Counted from the first letter of the stretch, positions 8,347-18,195 are shown. The stretch: DNA of 64,000 nucleotides from Thiohalocapsa sp. PB-PSB1 (GCA_016745215.1 CP050890.1:558001-622000); one strand, 5' to 3'. The notes: generated from the letters alone by a model not told the origin. Made by a program: numbers and translations.

Positions 8347-11300
8347 TCATGACGCAACCCGCAACAATCGCTTGTCTGTACCGGTTGTCCGTGGCGCGCA
8401 GAGGGCCACCACGGGTGCCGCAAGAGGCTCGGGTACGGCAACCCTGGAATCGAAGCATACTACAGATGGCAGCGTCTCGGCCGCGTGGCGTTCCGCCGGG
8501 GTGAGATAGTCATCAGGGTCCAGGATGGTTGCCGGCACCGGCGCCGCGGTCGTGGCGATGCGCGTGCCGCTTTGTGTGCGAGAGAGATCCCAATAGCCGA
8601 AGCGTACGCGCACATGCCCACCGGTAAGCAGCTTCACGCTGAAAAAGACCGGGGTCCAAAGCAAACTGGCTAGCGGCACCAGGCGGTTCATCAGATCGCG
8701 GGTGGCAGCCGCGGCGCTGTGAAATACCACATAGGAGCCGAGCAGACGCTCAAAAGAGGCAAAGCGCGACTCCTGCAAGGCCAGCGCCAAGTCGGACCAG
8801 TCCCCACGCAACACCCAGGGCAGCGCCTCGGCATCGCGCGCGCACAGCCCGAGCTGGATAAAGCGATCCACCTTGCAGGCCGATGCCGGATTGTGACCGA
8901 TGCCGAACACCAATGCGCCGGTGCCCATGCTCTGCACGCCACGCGCCTGGTTGGATGTCATACAGATGGCCGCCTCGGCGCGCTCACGATCGGGCCAGCG
9001 CCCATCGGGCATACCTAAATAGAACAGCAGACCGCGGGTGATACGATGACCATAGGTATGCAGCATCTCGCCGGAACGCGTATTTGCCGCATGAATGCCG
9101 GCAAAGCCGGCGAACTCATAGGCCAGAGAAAAAAGCTTGCTGACGTATTGCGACAACAGATCCTTGACGTAGGGCTCATCGCCGATCACTAGGGCTCGGC
9201 CGACAAACACCCGATCCCACAGTGGCCGCTGCTGCAGCCAGCGCAATATCAGCATAAAGGCGACGCCAGCAAACAAAAAATAGGCCGTCTTGAACAATAC
9301 CCGCAGAAACAGCCCCACGCTGGTCGCGGCATCGAATGCTGCCCAACCGGTGGCCGAGTGCGCCAGCTCCTGGATGCCGATGACTGGGTTCCATCCCAAC
9401 CAGAGCATGATGAACAGGTGCAATGCCGTGGCAATAAAGGCCAGTGCCGGCTCGGTGATCAGCCGCGCAATGGCGTGTCCCTGACGCAGCAGTCCGGCAC
9501 GTTCGTGGGTTTCGGTCTGCCAACCCTCGGCGGTAACTCCAAGCATTGCCTCAGCGCGCGATACCGACAAGCGAGCCAGGGAGTCGAGCTTGGCCAGATC
9601 GTCATCGGTTGCAGCCAGACCGAATGGCCGCATTTCGGTACCAGCGCCCGCAGCGGGAATTGATCCGGTCTGCGCACGCAGATCCTGCGCCAATCGCAGC
9701 AACAGTTGCGTCAGCGAAGCATGCATCGCTGCGCTGCTGACCGTGGCCGGCTCCGCCGTGCGCCAGCCGCCACAGGTCCAAAAGACGCGCTCACCCCAGG
9801 GCGCATGCATGTTGATCCTCTGCCCCACGGCGACACCCATCAGGCTGTCGATTGCACCGGTCATCACGAACACTGGCCCCGCTTTGCTCCGCTCATGCAG
9901 GGCCTGGATGAACTTGACCGCGTCCAGGGTGTTGAAGGTCTGGCCGGAGTGACTCAGCGCCAGAGTGATGGTCTCCGGACCCAATGCGAACCGACCGGGA
10001 TCTTCGCAATAGGCGACTGCATCCACGGCGCGGACGTGCACATAGGGCAACAGCCGCTGCAGATCCTCGCAGAAGCGTTGTCCGACATACAGGCTGTTTT
10101 CCACCCCCAATACCAGTAAGTCCAGCGTGGAGTTCAACCAGGCGTCGGAGTGCACCCGTTGCTGCTCCATCCAGCGTCTGGCGCTGGACAGGAAAAAGCC
10201 GTTGAAGGCGTGCGCCGTGCGCCGATTCAGCGAGGCCGGATAATCCCATTCGCATTGCACGCGGTCGAGTACGATCGGTATCGAGGTCATCTCCGCCAGG
10301 ACGCGATCCTTGTAGTGGTCCACGGATGATGACCACAGTGTCGGGCGCAGGTAGGGATTGTTGCCTAATGCGATCCAGCCTTGCTGCTGATCGGTGCGCG
10401 CCGAGGCGGCCAACCGCTCCAACGTGATCTCTTGTGGCACCGGTGCATTACCGGTCTGTCGATTCATCAACGTCAGGCTGTTGTCCGCGGTGCCTTCACG
10501 CACCTGTAACAGCGCAACATCGCCGTCTTGCAGATCGAACCGGTACACCGCTGGGGCGCGAGTCTCCTTGCTCGCAACCTCGGAATTCTCCCCTAAGGCC
10601 GCAGTCAATGCTGCGGCCTCAGACGCATAGGCCAGCAGACCGGCGTGTGGATCGGCAGCGATGAACATGGGCTGACGATCCGCCGCCAAGGCGACCGCGC
10701 CGGGTTGCAGGCTGGACGTCATCACCAGGCCGAAGGTGCCCTCCGCACCCGCCATGAACAGCTGTGCCGCCCGGTATAGATCGTTATAAAAAAAGGCATG
10801 CACGGCCTGGCCAACGATCTGCCGACCACGCCGTTTGACCGCGCTCGGCCAGGTGCGCATCACCGACAGGGAAGCCTGCCATAGATCATCCACTAGAGTC
10901 TGCAACAGGGGTCGATTGCGCGCCGCCAGCTCCGCCAGCGACGTGCAGCCGACAATGGATAGGTGCTCGCTGGCAGCGTTGGCCTGATCTTCTCCCGGCA
11001 GGCTCGCCGCACGAACCCAACGTTCGAACACCTGTTCGAAGACGCGTGTCAGCTCTTTCAATCCCCAGGCCGGCAGTGCTTCGCCGGCCTGCATCGCATA
11101 GGCGAGTCGGATGCAGGCCGCCCAGCAGCCCTGGGTGTGGAGCAGATCGAGCATGCCGGCGATCTTGGGCGAATCGCCCTTCGCCCGATTGCTCTCACCC
11201 ATTACCGCGGCCAGCCAGTCGCCTAGCGTGGCCTGCTCAATCCGGCCCCAAGGCGCGTTCCAGGCATCGAAATCGCCATTGTGCGTAATCAGGTTTTCGA

Positions 11301-12351
11301 CCATACGGCGACTGCGCACCAGCTCCCTTCCCGCCACCGACCAGATCGCGACCCGTCGCGGGCGGCACCAGCGATGCCAATGTGTCTCCAACACCGACGG
11401 TCCGCTGGAGGTACCGTACCGATAATGCGCCACCAGATGAAACAGGCTGGGCATCGGTTTCGCCCCGCTGAGCCGACGCAGCAGGACACGGCGACCGAAG
11501 GAAGCCAACAGATCCCGCGTGAGATCGCCGCGTTTGTCGTTGACGATTTTGTGTCCGACGAATCGCCCACCCGCGCCCATGATGGCGAGTCCACCGGCCT
11601 GCTGGCCGCGAATGTCCGTCTCGCGTCCAAGTTGCTTGGTCAGCGCGCGAAACCGACGCGGGAAGAAGCCTCGCTCGTGGGGATTGCGCTTTGCCAGAAT
11701 ACCGAAATTGCCGCAGTAAAGAGCATCTGCCGGAGCACCCAGCAACACCGCATAGTCGCTCCAGCAAGTCGCCAGCATCCAGAGGTTGATCAGACAGAGC
11801 GATCCCCATACGAAAAGATCCAACTCGACTGCGGTGGAAAACCAGTGCAATGTCAGCGATGGGGATGTCAGCAGCATCGGCAGCGAAACCAGCACCAGCG
11901 CGGCATTCGCCGCCGGCCCGGCTAAGCCCGCCCAGCGTCGCCTAAGCGGGTCGAGGCCGACGATGTCAACCCGCGGCATGGTGGCAGTATTGCTGAGCCC
12001 GGGTAAATGAATCGCCTGGAGCGGCAGCACGCTGAACGCCGGCAGCGCTCGCGCTTGCAGCAGAGGCCAGTTGTCAACAAAGCGGCCCGCAATCAGCGCG
12101 TGCGCCGATTCGTGTAGCACAATGGAGCCAAGCAACAGGGCGCGCATCAGAACCGATAACAAGGCGATTAGCACCAGGTCCGGAGGACCAGCGGTCACGA
12201 AACAGCCGAAGAACATGGCGACTATCTCCGGCACAATGTGTTCGCACCAGCCAACACGGCGAATCCAAGGCCGGAATCGGTACCCATCAGCTACCAATTC
12301 AGCATCCATATCAATACAAATAAAATGGGAAAGCCGATTGAATTGAATCAT
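8347..12351 (-). CDS. M50 protease / class II glutamine amidotransferase / SIS fusion
   Basis: A 1334-residue membrane protein with three recognisable parts. Residues 40-205 resemble a site-2 (M50) metalloprotease: HESAH (H80, E81, H84) in a membrane helix, AGPAANA (144-150) and a possible third metal ligand in CWSDY (D199). Residues 213 to about 690 resemble the glutaminase domain of GlmS-type amidotransferases: CGNFG (Cys213), AHYRYGTSS (R311), THNGDF (N358, G359, D360) and AADPHAGLLAYASEA. Residues 740-890 form a SIS sugar-phosphate domain (LGVENSLYVGQRF; ALSHSGQTFNTLDAV). Further membrane helices lie near 965-990, 1010-1037 and 1222-1240. In GlmS the cysteine is residue 1 of the mature protein; here it is preceded by 212 residues, so activity would need cleavage before Cys213. 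The catalytic set otherwise looks intact. I know no named family with this architecture. It stands alone, with no tight neighbour. Confidence 0.72.
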   Translation of the reverse strand: MIQFNRLSHFICIDMDAELVADGYRFRPWIRRVGWCEHIVPEIVAMFFGCFVTAGPPDLVLIALLSVLMRALLLGSIVLHESAHALIAGRFVDNWPLLQARALPAFSVLPLQAIHLPGLSNTATMPRVDIVGLDPLRRRWAGLAGPAANAALVLVSLPMLLTSPSLTLHWFSTAVELDLFVWGSLCLINLWMLATCWSDYAVLLGAPADALYCGNFGILAKRNPHERGFFPRRFRALTKQLGRETDIRGQQAGGLAIMGAGGRFVGHKIVNDKRGDLTRDLLASFGRRVLLRRLSGAKPMPSLFHLVAHYRYGTSSGPSVLETHWHRWCRPRRVAIWSVAGRELVRSRRMVENLITHNGDFDAWNAPWGRIEQATLGDWLAAVMGESNRAKGDSPKIAGMLDLLHTQGCWAACIRLAYAMQAGEALPAWGLKELTRVFEQVFERWVRAASLPGEDQANAASEHLSIVGCTSLAELAARNRPLLQTLVDDLWQASLSVMRTWPSAVKRRGRQIVGQAVHAFFYNDLYRAAQLFMAGAEGTFGLVMTSSLQPGAVALAADRQPMFIAADPHAGLLAYASEAAALTAALGENSEVASKETRAPAVYRFDLQDGDVALLQVREGTADNSLTLMNRQTGNAPVPQEITLERLAASARTDQQQGWIALGNNPYLRPTLWSSSVDHYKDRVLAEMTSIPIVLDRVQCEWDYPASLNRRTAHAFNGFFLSSARRWMEQQRVHSDAWLNSTLDLLVLGVENSLYVGQRFCEDLQRLLPYVHVRAVDAVAYCEDPGRFALGPETITLALSHSGQTFNTLDAVKFIQALHERSKAGPVFVMTGAIDSLMGVAVGQRINMHAPWGERVFWTCGGWRTAEPATVSSAAMHASLTQLLLRLAQDLRAQTGSIPAAGAGTEMRPFGLAATDDDLAKLDSLARLSVSRAEAMLGVTAEGWQTETHERAGLLRQGHAIARLITEPALAFIATALHLFIMLWLGWNPVIGIQELAHSATGWAAFDAATSVGLFLRVLFKTAYFLFAGVAFMLILRWLQQRPLWDRVFVGRALVIGDEPYVKDLLSQYVSKLFSLAYEFAGFAGIHAANTRSGEMLHTYGHRITRGLLFYLGMPDGRWPDRERAEAAICMTSNQARGVQSMGTGALVFGIGHNPASACKVDRFIQLGLCARDAEALPWVLRGDWSDLALALQESRFASFERLLGSYVVFHSAAAATRDLMNRLVPLASLLWTPVFFSVKLLTGGHVRVRFGYWDLSRTQSGTRIATTAAPVPATILDPDDYLTPAERHAAETLPSVVCFDSRVAVPEPLAAPVVALCAPRTTGTDKRLLRVAS

Positions 12352-12679
12352 ATTGCCAGCCGTCCATTATGAGAACCGGAATTCGTCAGCGACTTGAACC
12401 CTACGAATCAAGGGCAATAGGCCAGACCCGGAAAGTGTGCGGCATTAGAGCAATAAAAACAGTTACTGGATAGTGAAGAATTCCACAGATCAGCGAGCCA
12501 ACGGCCGAGCCTGTATCGCTGATGGGCGCTGGAGAACAGCAGCCGGAACCCGTGCATCATGGTCTGCGAGCTCGAGAAAATTCCGGATCGCAACTCCGTA
12601 AGTGTGCAGCCCGCCCAGCATGCCCTGGAGACCGCTTCACAAGCAAACAGCACCTCTTCTTGGAACTCGAGAGGTTAGA
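12352..12679. other. Gap between fusion gene and IS5 relic
   Basis: No gene or clear repeat seen. It contains the upstream region of the 1334-residue gene; no strong Shine-Dalgarno is visible before the ATG at 12351. Confidence 0.5.
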
Positions 12680-13355
12680 GACTGTATGGGAACTAAACCA
12701 CTGATTTGGCCTCTAAAAAATCTGAAAAACTAAACGATTTAATACGATTTTCCCTTTTTTATTCGGAGAAATCAAGATGACTTCAGATAATGTTCATACA
12801 CCTGTACGCTATCCAAGTGACCTGTCAGACGAAGAATGGGCAATCATCGAGCAAGTCTTGAACGAACTTGACCCGTATAAGACAGGGCGCCGCCGTGATT
12901 CGAATCTACGCGAGATTCTGAATGCCATTTTCTATTTGAATAAGACAGGCTGCCCTTGGCGTTATTTGCCGAAAGATTTTCCTCCTTACACCCTTGTCAA
13001 TTACTACTATAACAAGTGGACACACAGTGGTTTGCTGGAGCAGATCAATGCAGAGCTACGGGCGCGTTTGCGCCAAATGAAAGGCCGAAATCCCGATCCA
13101 AGTGGCGCCATCATTGATAGCCAAAGTGTCAAAGGGACACCGGAGTCATCGGTCGAATCCGGCTTCGATGGTGGTAAGCTTGTCAAGGGCCGGAAGCGAC
13201 ATATCGTCGTTGATACAATAGGTTGCCTGCTTGTCGTCGGCTCTCCTGGATTTTGTGGGAACCAATAAATATTTTAAAAACAACCACTTAGTCTCATTTT
13301 TTCGTACACATTAAGATTAAAATGTGGTTGAGCACAAAGTCTGTAACTCATTGAT

Positions 13356-14768
13356 TTATAATGTATCGACCCCGAACCGGTCATATCCGTTGAGATCCAG
13401 GAATACCCTTTGATAGAGGTGCCCGAGGTTGGTGATGCCATCGCAGCGGCGTTTGATGACTTTGATCTTATTATTTAACCCCTCGACAAAGCCGCTGGTA
13501 TGTCGACCAATAAAATAATTCGTCACTTCCTCAAAGTGAGTATTCAGTGTCCCGAGGAAGCTATCGAAGCAACTGAGCTTGCGGTTGGTGACACGTTCCA
13601 TCCAGCCACGCAGTTTGCGCTTACCCTGACCTTTTGATAGGCGGCTTTCATAGATGGCAGTGAGTGATTCGCAAGCCTCATAAGCTTCTTGTAATTTTGG
13701 TGAATAGCGAAAGAGCCGATTCAGCATGCGTCGCTCATCTGCATTCAGATCGGCGCGACGCTGACGCAGCAGCCAATGCACGTTCTTGAATGACTTGCGC
13801 TCTTCTTCGGAGAGGATATGACACAGCCGTTTCCATTCGCTTTTGCGCAGGTTTTCCAGTCCATTTCGGTACAGCTTGGCAACATGGAACCGATCCGCGC
13901 AAATGTGTACGCGCTTGCCGAACACGGCTTTAGCGGCACCGATGAAACCTTGATAAAGATCCGAGCAAACACTCTGGACGGTGCGTCGCAAGCGCTTGGG
14001 AATGCTGAGAAAAAACTCCTGTACGCTGGCCTTGGTGCGGTCGCCGAGCAGGCCTTGTTCACAACTCCGAACCAACTGTCGAACCGGTGCGTTGAGCTTT
14101 TCCGTAAAACGTTGGTTTTAAGGTTAAATACTGGAGCGTTCGAGGCTAACTCTAGGTCTTGGATGAGCTTGTGAACAAGGCCCGCCGAGCAGACCGATGA
14201 CATGCAATGTCTCGTTAATGTAAGCGCTGATCACGACGACAAAATCACGATGACCCTTTTTCAACGCAATCTCATCAATGCCAATGACCTCCAAGCGTTC
14301 AATTGCGTTCCAATCGACATCGCACGCCATGTTTCGATCCAAAATACCCTGCAGTGCGTCGACACCAATGGCATGCTTGCGACTGACATCCTCGAGCGTA
14401 CTGTTGATCAACTCCAGCAGCATCTGCTGTTCGAATGCTTTTGTCACTCGGGAGCGCCGCGTGTACCATGACAGCGTTTGGCTCGTTGTCGGACGCCCTT
14501 CGCAGAAGTGGCATTGATAACGCTTCGGCCTCAAAATAAGAACAACTGTATACGCGAATAATGGCAAATGGCGTAACTCTATCTCTTGACCATGGCCATA
14601 CTCATGATCGATTGGCCGACCACAGCGATGACAGTTCGTACCCTCCAGTGTGCTATGCACATAGACTTTAAGTGTCTTGCGCTCGCCGAGCACCACGCGA
14701 TCAACGGCGATATCAGGAAGATTTAAAAGTGTCTGAAGGGTCTCTTTATCAAATGTCATTATCAACAA
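13356..14768 (-). pseudogene. ISL3-family transposase, split by a MITE
   Basis: N-terminal fragment (14768 to about 14183) has the family's zinc-finger-like cysteines (NCHRCG ... CHFCEG), the helix-turn-helix region and GIDEIALKKGHRDFV, containing the first DDE aspartate. The C-terminal fragment (about 14041 to 13356) has CSDLYQGFIGAA, CADRFHVAKL and GFVEGLNNKIKVIKRR, containing the remaining catalytic residues. Removing 132 bp plus a 9-bp repeat restores one frame of 423 residues through HVIGLLGDRTKAS. The insertion introduces stops, so the gene is dead in its present state, but otherwise looks undecayed. Confidence 0.9.
14051..14182. mobile_element. 132-bp MITE inside the ISL3 transposase
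   Basis: The insert starts GGCCTTGTTCACAA and ends with the exact complement TTGTGAACAAGGCC (14-bp perfect terminal inverted repeats). A 9-bp direct repeat CGCCGAGCA flanks it (14042-14050, 14183-14191). It has no coding capacity. The first seven bases of its ends (GGCCTTG) are shared with the MITEs at 34861 and 41563, and the last has the same 132-bp length, but the interiors are unrelated. Confidence 0.85.
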
Positions 14769-15445
14769 CGTCCAGATGGGGTTTCAGTGACAGGCGGTTC
14801 TCAAGTTGTTGATTTACATGATACAACAGTCCCACGAGATCCGGAAGAGCCTTGTCGTCTACGTGCATGCAGCTAATGTGTATGACGGAAAAGCAGCTCG
14901 TGAAATTCTCACGCGTCTATTCGTGCTCCTGCAGAGTGTAAAGCATATTTGGGCTGATTGCGGCTATATGGGCAAAGAGCTTTTTAATTGGGTATTATCT
15001 GAATTTAATTGCACCCTCGAGATTGTAAAGAGGCAGAAAAGAAAGAAAGGTTTTCATGTATTGCCGCGTCGCTGGGTCGTGGAGCGCACATTTGCTTGGC
15101 TTGGCCGGTCTCGTCGACTGAGTAAAGATTATGAAAGAGAACCGAGATCAAGTGAGTCACAGGTCTATCTTGCATCGTCACGTTTATTGCTTCGTCAAAT
15201 TTGTAATAATCAAATAGCTTATGAGTAGACTATTCGAATTTATTGCGTTGTTTAGGTCGAACATTAAAGAAAATAGTTTTCATACAGCGTCTTAGCGCCA
15301 TGCAACAGGGGAAAGGCGCGAAAAGGACTCTGGTTTGACCCTGGGTATCCCCAGATAATCCGCTGCTTTAACAATGCCTCATACTGCCCTGTCGGAGGTA
15401 CTGCCTGGGTAGAACGTTCAGCTATTCAACAAGAATAGAGTTTGA

Positions 15446-15899
15446 TTCACCGCAGAGACGCAGAGAGCGCAGAGAAGAGGGATGCATTGCAGAACTCCTG
15501 ACGCATCGAGCTTAACTATATATTTAATATATGTATTTAAACTAGTGCGGCGGTGCGGATGTCCCGCTACCCTCGGATGTCCCGCTACCCTTTCTGCTGT
15601 TTGTCTTTGTCATAATCGTTGTCGTAATCGCTCTTCGTGGGTTATCGATGACGACCACGATGACGACAACGACTGCAAACGATCTTGCGACTTCCGCAGC
15701 AGAGCACTAGAGGATCGATATTTCTGTTCGAGACGCAGCAGGCCGATTTTTTGCCTCGAAGCCAACGGCTTAGTGGGTGGGTGCAGGGTTGCTCCGGCAT
15801 ATTTCCGGCCGAATCGTCGCATGCAAAACTTCGCGGTGTCAGGCGTTCTGCATTGGCCTTAGCTTCTCTGCGCACTCTGCGCCTCTGCGGTGAATCCTC
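15446..15899. repeat. Inverted CACCGCAGAGACGC repeat pair
   Basis: Left arm GATTCACCGCAGAGACGCAG at 15446 and right arm ending CTCTGCGGTGAATC at about 15897 are inverted copies about 35 bp long enclosing some 380 bp. The arms could be the ends of a MITE-like element, or two independent copies of the same dispersed repeat. Single arms occur at 1757, 8112, 16459 and 26960. Confidence 0.6.
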
Positions 15900-15920
15900 A
15901 TATTCTTTGAAGGCAGCGCC

Positions 15921-16020
15921 CAGTCAACATCCGCCCAGTCAACATCCGCCCAGTCAACATCCACCCAGTCAACATCCACCCAGTCAACATCCACCCAGTC
16001 AACATCCGCCCAGTCAACGT
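15921..16020 (+). repeat. 15-bp tandem repeat array
   Basis: Six full copies of CAGTCAACATCCGCC (some with CCACC instead of CCGCC) starting at 15921, 15936, 15951, 15966, 15981 and 15996, plus a partial seventh at 16011 that runs into the dispersed repeat. There are no spacers, so this is not a CRISPR. A related single unit (AACATCCGCCCAGTAAACAT) lies at about 26672 next to the other copy of the dispersed repeat, which suggests local expansion here. Confidence 0.9.
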
Positions 16021-16225
16021 CAGGTTTCTCACGCCCTGATGTCATGTCTTTTCGATCCCGATCCTGATTCCAATCCTAATCCCGATCAAGTCGCGCTGGG
16101 CAGGTTGCACCCTGGGGTATCTGTCCGTTCACTTGTCGAGAAGACAGTGGCCGACAGCTTTTCTCCCGGAGAAAGGCGCGGCGCTCGCGTCCGCTCCGCT
16201 GGCATCATTTGCCGGGTCGCCCCAG
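16021..16225 (+). repeat. Dispersed repeat with hexamer tract, copy A
   Basis: Nearly identical to about 26692-26893, from CAGGTTTCTCACGCCCTGATG through the GATCCC-like hexamers, GATCAAGTCGCGCTGG, and on to GCATCATTTGCCGGGTCGCC. Only a few substitutions separate the copies, pointing to recent duplication or gene conversion of a non-coding element. Confidence 0.85.
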
Positions 16226-16882
16226 CCCTTTCAAGGTGTTGATACGTGTACGACAACAACCGCATGATTTTGCGGTGTTTACTTTCCGACAAGCTGGCAA
16301 GCGGCTGCGGATGCCTGCGATCCCTTGACGCTAAGAGACTGATTCATAATGTTGTTTTTGCGCACCTTGAAAGGGCTGCGGGTCGCCCTGATCGAACTCC
16401 TACGCCGAGCGGCTCCCTCGGCTGGTCAAGGTCCGCTCGCGTGCGAGGCGCCTTGGTCCCTCTGCGTCCTCTGCGCCCTCTGCGTCTCTGCGGTGAATCC
16501 TCACATTACTTTGAAGACAGCACCCTTTTCGATGCCGTCGTTATCCTTGATTTCATGCACTTTGTCGATCGCCTTGGTTTCGTCTTTGGTGTTGCCCGCA
16601 GACCTCCACACCAACCGGAAAACCCTGCTCTGTGCAGATGAGCGCGACGGGGTCAATGCCATGACGGTGAATTGGTGTGAACTGACCACTACCCAAGAAG
16701 ATGGCAAGGTGGTTTACGAAAACGCTTTTGCCACCAATCACGAGATCGCGCTGGCAACGTTACCGAAATAATTCGAGGCGGCCGTACCCACTGGAAGATC
16801 GAGAAAGAGAATAACAATACCCTGGAGACCAAGGACCACAACCTCACCCACAATGTTGGCCACGGCAAGCAGCACCTTTAAG

Positions 16883-17725
16883 AACCTGTCTGACAAAAAA
16901 ATGTCTATCAAAGTCAAATACTTTTTCTTCGAGGACAAGCTATGGGATACCCGAGTGACCTGACGGACGCCGAATGGGCGCTGATCGAACACTATTTTCA
17001 ACCCCGTGATCGACGAGGCAGTGCCAGCCTGCATCCGCGCAAACGGATCGTCGATGCCATTTTGTACGTCGTGAAGTCCGGTTGCCAATGGCGCATGCTA
17101 CCCAACGATTTTCCCCCCTGGCAAACGGTTTACGATCACTTCAGCCGATGGAACAAACGCAGTGTATGGGAAACCGCGCTGGATCAACTGAATGCACTCC
17201 ATCGCCAAAACAACGGTCGCTCGGCATCGCCGAGTTACGGGATTATCGACTCGCAGAGCGTCAAGACCGAGTACGCGAGCGAAGAACGCGGGATCGATGG
17301 CGGCAAGAAGGTCAAAGGGCATAAACGCCATAGCGTAGTCGATATCCTCGGCAACCTGTTGCATGTGTCGGTCCACGCAGCCAATTGCAGCGATACCGTG
17401 GCGGGTGGTCCCGTGATGGCGCGTGCGGCGGAGAAATACCCGAGCATCGAGGCGTTTTCCGGCGATGCGGGTTATCGCGGGACAGCCGTGAAATTTGTCG
17501 ACGAGACACTCGGACTCGTCTTGCACATTTCCACCAAAATCAAAGACGGATGGGCTGTCCTTCCGAAACGTTGGGTGGTTGAGCGCACTTTCGCTTGGCT
17601 CGGTCGATTTCGCAGGCTGAGCAAGGATTTCGAGATCCTGACTGGGACTGCCGAGAATATGATCCGTATCGCCATGCTCAAGAAAACGCTTGCAAATTGC
17701 GGCTGAAATTTTGCCAGACAGACTC
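16883..17725 (+). mobile_element. IS5-family insertion sequence, intact (843 bp)
   Basis: Ends: AACCTGTCTGACAAAA at 16883 and, read inward from 17725, GAGTCTGTCTGGCAAAA, imperfect inverted repeats. Flanking TAAG direct repeats lie at 16879-16882 and 17726-17729. The element contains one full-length transposase gene. An end fragment of the same kind (AACCTGTCTGCCAAAAAAAT) recurs at about 59230 within the recombinase frame. Confidence 0.85.
16942..17706 (+). CDS. IS5-family transposase
   Basis: 254 residues, a single uninterrupted frame. N-terminal MGYPSDLTDAEWALIEHYF is the classic DUF4096 start of IS5-type transposases. DDE residues fall in GIIDSQSVKT (D), GDAGYRG (D) and WVVERTFAWLGRFRRLSKDFE (E). 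All conserved blocks are present, so it may be active. ATG at 16942 follows the sequence GAGGACAAGCT, a plausible ribosome site. It sits inside an older IS4-like relic. Confidence 0.93.
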   Translation: MGYPSDLTDAEWALIEHYFQPRDRRGSASLHPRKRIVDAILYVVKSGCQWRMLPNDFPPWQTVYDHFSRWNKRSVWETALDQLNALHRQNNGRSASPSYGIIDSQSVKTEYASEERGIDGGKKVKGHKRHSVVDILGNLLHVSVHAANCSDTVAGGPVMARAAEKYPSIEAFSGDAGYRGTAVKFVDETLGLVLHISTKIKDGWAVLPKRWVVERTFAWLGRFRRLSKDFEILTGTAENMIRIAMLKKTLANCG

Positions 17726-18195
17726 TAAGCCTTCTTGGCGATGTTCAACCGGCTCACCATGCTGTTTCACAGGCTGCTCGAACTCTACGATTTCAGCTAC
17801 AGCCCTGTCCGCCAGTTCCTGCCGCGCAAGACCTTTTTCGATGATTTGCGCGCGTTGACCCGTTACTTCTACTTCGATTGCTGGGATCACTTGCTGGCTT
17901 TCATGATCCCAGGTCTCGAGCTTGATGCGCCCGATACCAGCTGGTTTGCCTGCCTTCTGTCAGGGCTCTCTCAACAACTGGATGCTCCTCGTCCTGCGGT
18001 CTTCCCTCGACACGGCGGGCACGCTCATCTTTGCTCGTCCTCGATGCTGCGGACATGGTATCTTGCCTAATTCGCTTGCCGCAGTGAATCATAAGCCTTT
18101 ATATTATTCCCCATTGGTCATGTAGACGACAACCATTGGCGTTGAGTACTTGTTCATCCGCGTGCCGCCCTCGATTGACCTGCTTACCGCCCCTC

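Larger units (their letters stand above)
13239..14851 (-). mobile_element. ISL3-family insertion sequence (1613 bp)
   Basis: Terminal inverted repeats: GGCTCTCCTGGATTTTGTGG at 13239 and the matching GGCTCTTCCGGATCTCGTGG read inward from 14851. Both are typical of ISL3 ends. The element is flanked by a perfect 8-bp direct repeat TTGTCGTC (13231-13238 and 14852-14859), the usual ISL3 target duplication length. It landed in an IS5 transposase gene and was later itself hit by a MITE. Confidence 0.92.
12777..15228 (+). pseudogene. IS5-family transposase, interrupted
   Basis: The N-terminal part (12777-13238, begins MTSDNVHTPVRYPSDLSDEEW) and the C-terminal part (14860-15228, with VERTFAWLGRSRRLSKDYE) belong to one gene. 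Removing the ISL3 element and one copy of the 8-bp target duplication restores a 276-residue reading frame through CLLVVYVHAANVYDG. DDE-type residues are seen in IIDSQSVKGT (first D), WADCGYMG (second D) and VVERTFAWL (E). An ATG at 12777 is preceded by a weak GGAGAAATCAAG ribosome site. As it stands it cannot make an active transposase. Confidence 0.88.
12680..15292 (+). mobile_element. IS5-family element split by an ISL3 element
   Basis: Outer ends carry imperfect inverted repeats: CTGTATGGGAACTA near 12682 and its complement-like TAGTTTTCATACAG near 15274-15287. The exact ends are uncertain by several bases. The single transposase gene is interrupted after its mid-point by a 1.6-kb ISL3-family insertion. 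Without the ISL3 element the IS would be about 1.0 kb, a normal IS5 size. Confidence 0.7.
15293..16620. other. Repeat-rich non-coding interval
   Basis: No gene supported. It holds an inverted pair of CTCTGCG repeats (15446-15899), a 15-bp tandem array (15921-16020), a 200-bp dispersed repeat (16021-16225) and a further CTCTGCG repeat (16459-16497). ORFs over the tandem array (QHPPSQHPPS or VDWADVDW on the other strand) follow from its 15-bp period and carry no domain. Confidence 0.6.
16620..17935 (+). pseudogene. IS4-like transposase relic, split by IS5
   Basis: A decayed C-terminal portion of a DDE transposase. Before the IS5 one reads NWCELTTTQEDGKVVYENAFATNHEI, then after a frameshift HWKIEKENNNTLETKDHNL and VGHGKQHL, matching the same region of the IS4-like transposases elsewhere in this window (WKVENETFNTL). 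After the IS5 it continues with FNRLTMLFHRLLELYDFSY, QFLPRKTFFDDLRALTRY and WDHLLAFMIPGLEL. A 4-bp TAAG duplication flanks the IS5. At least one frameshift and one stop show that the gene was already dead or died later. It belongs to a different subgroup from the copies at 22.6 and 39.3 kb. Confidence 0.7.

Noticed and set aside
15921..16020. Possible CRISPR or coding repeat
   Set aside because: Head-to-tail 15-bp units without spacers; ORFs on both strands follow from the period.
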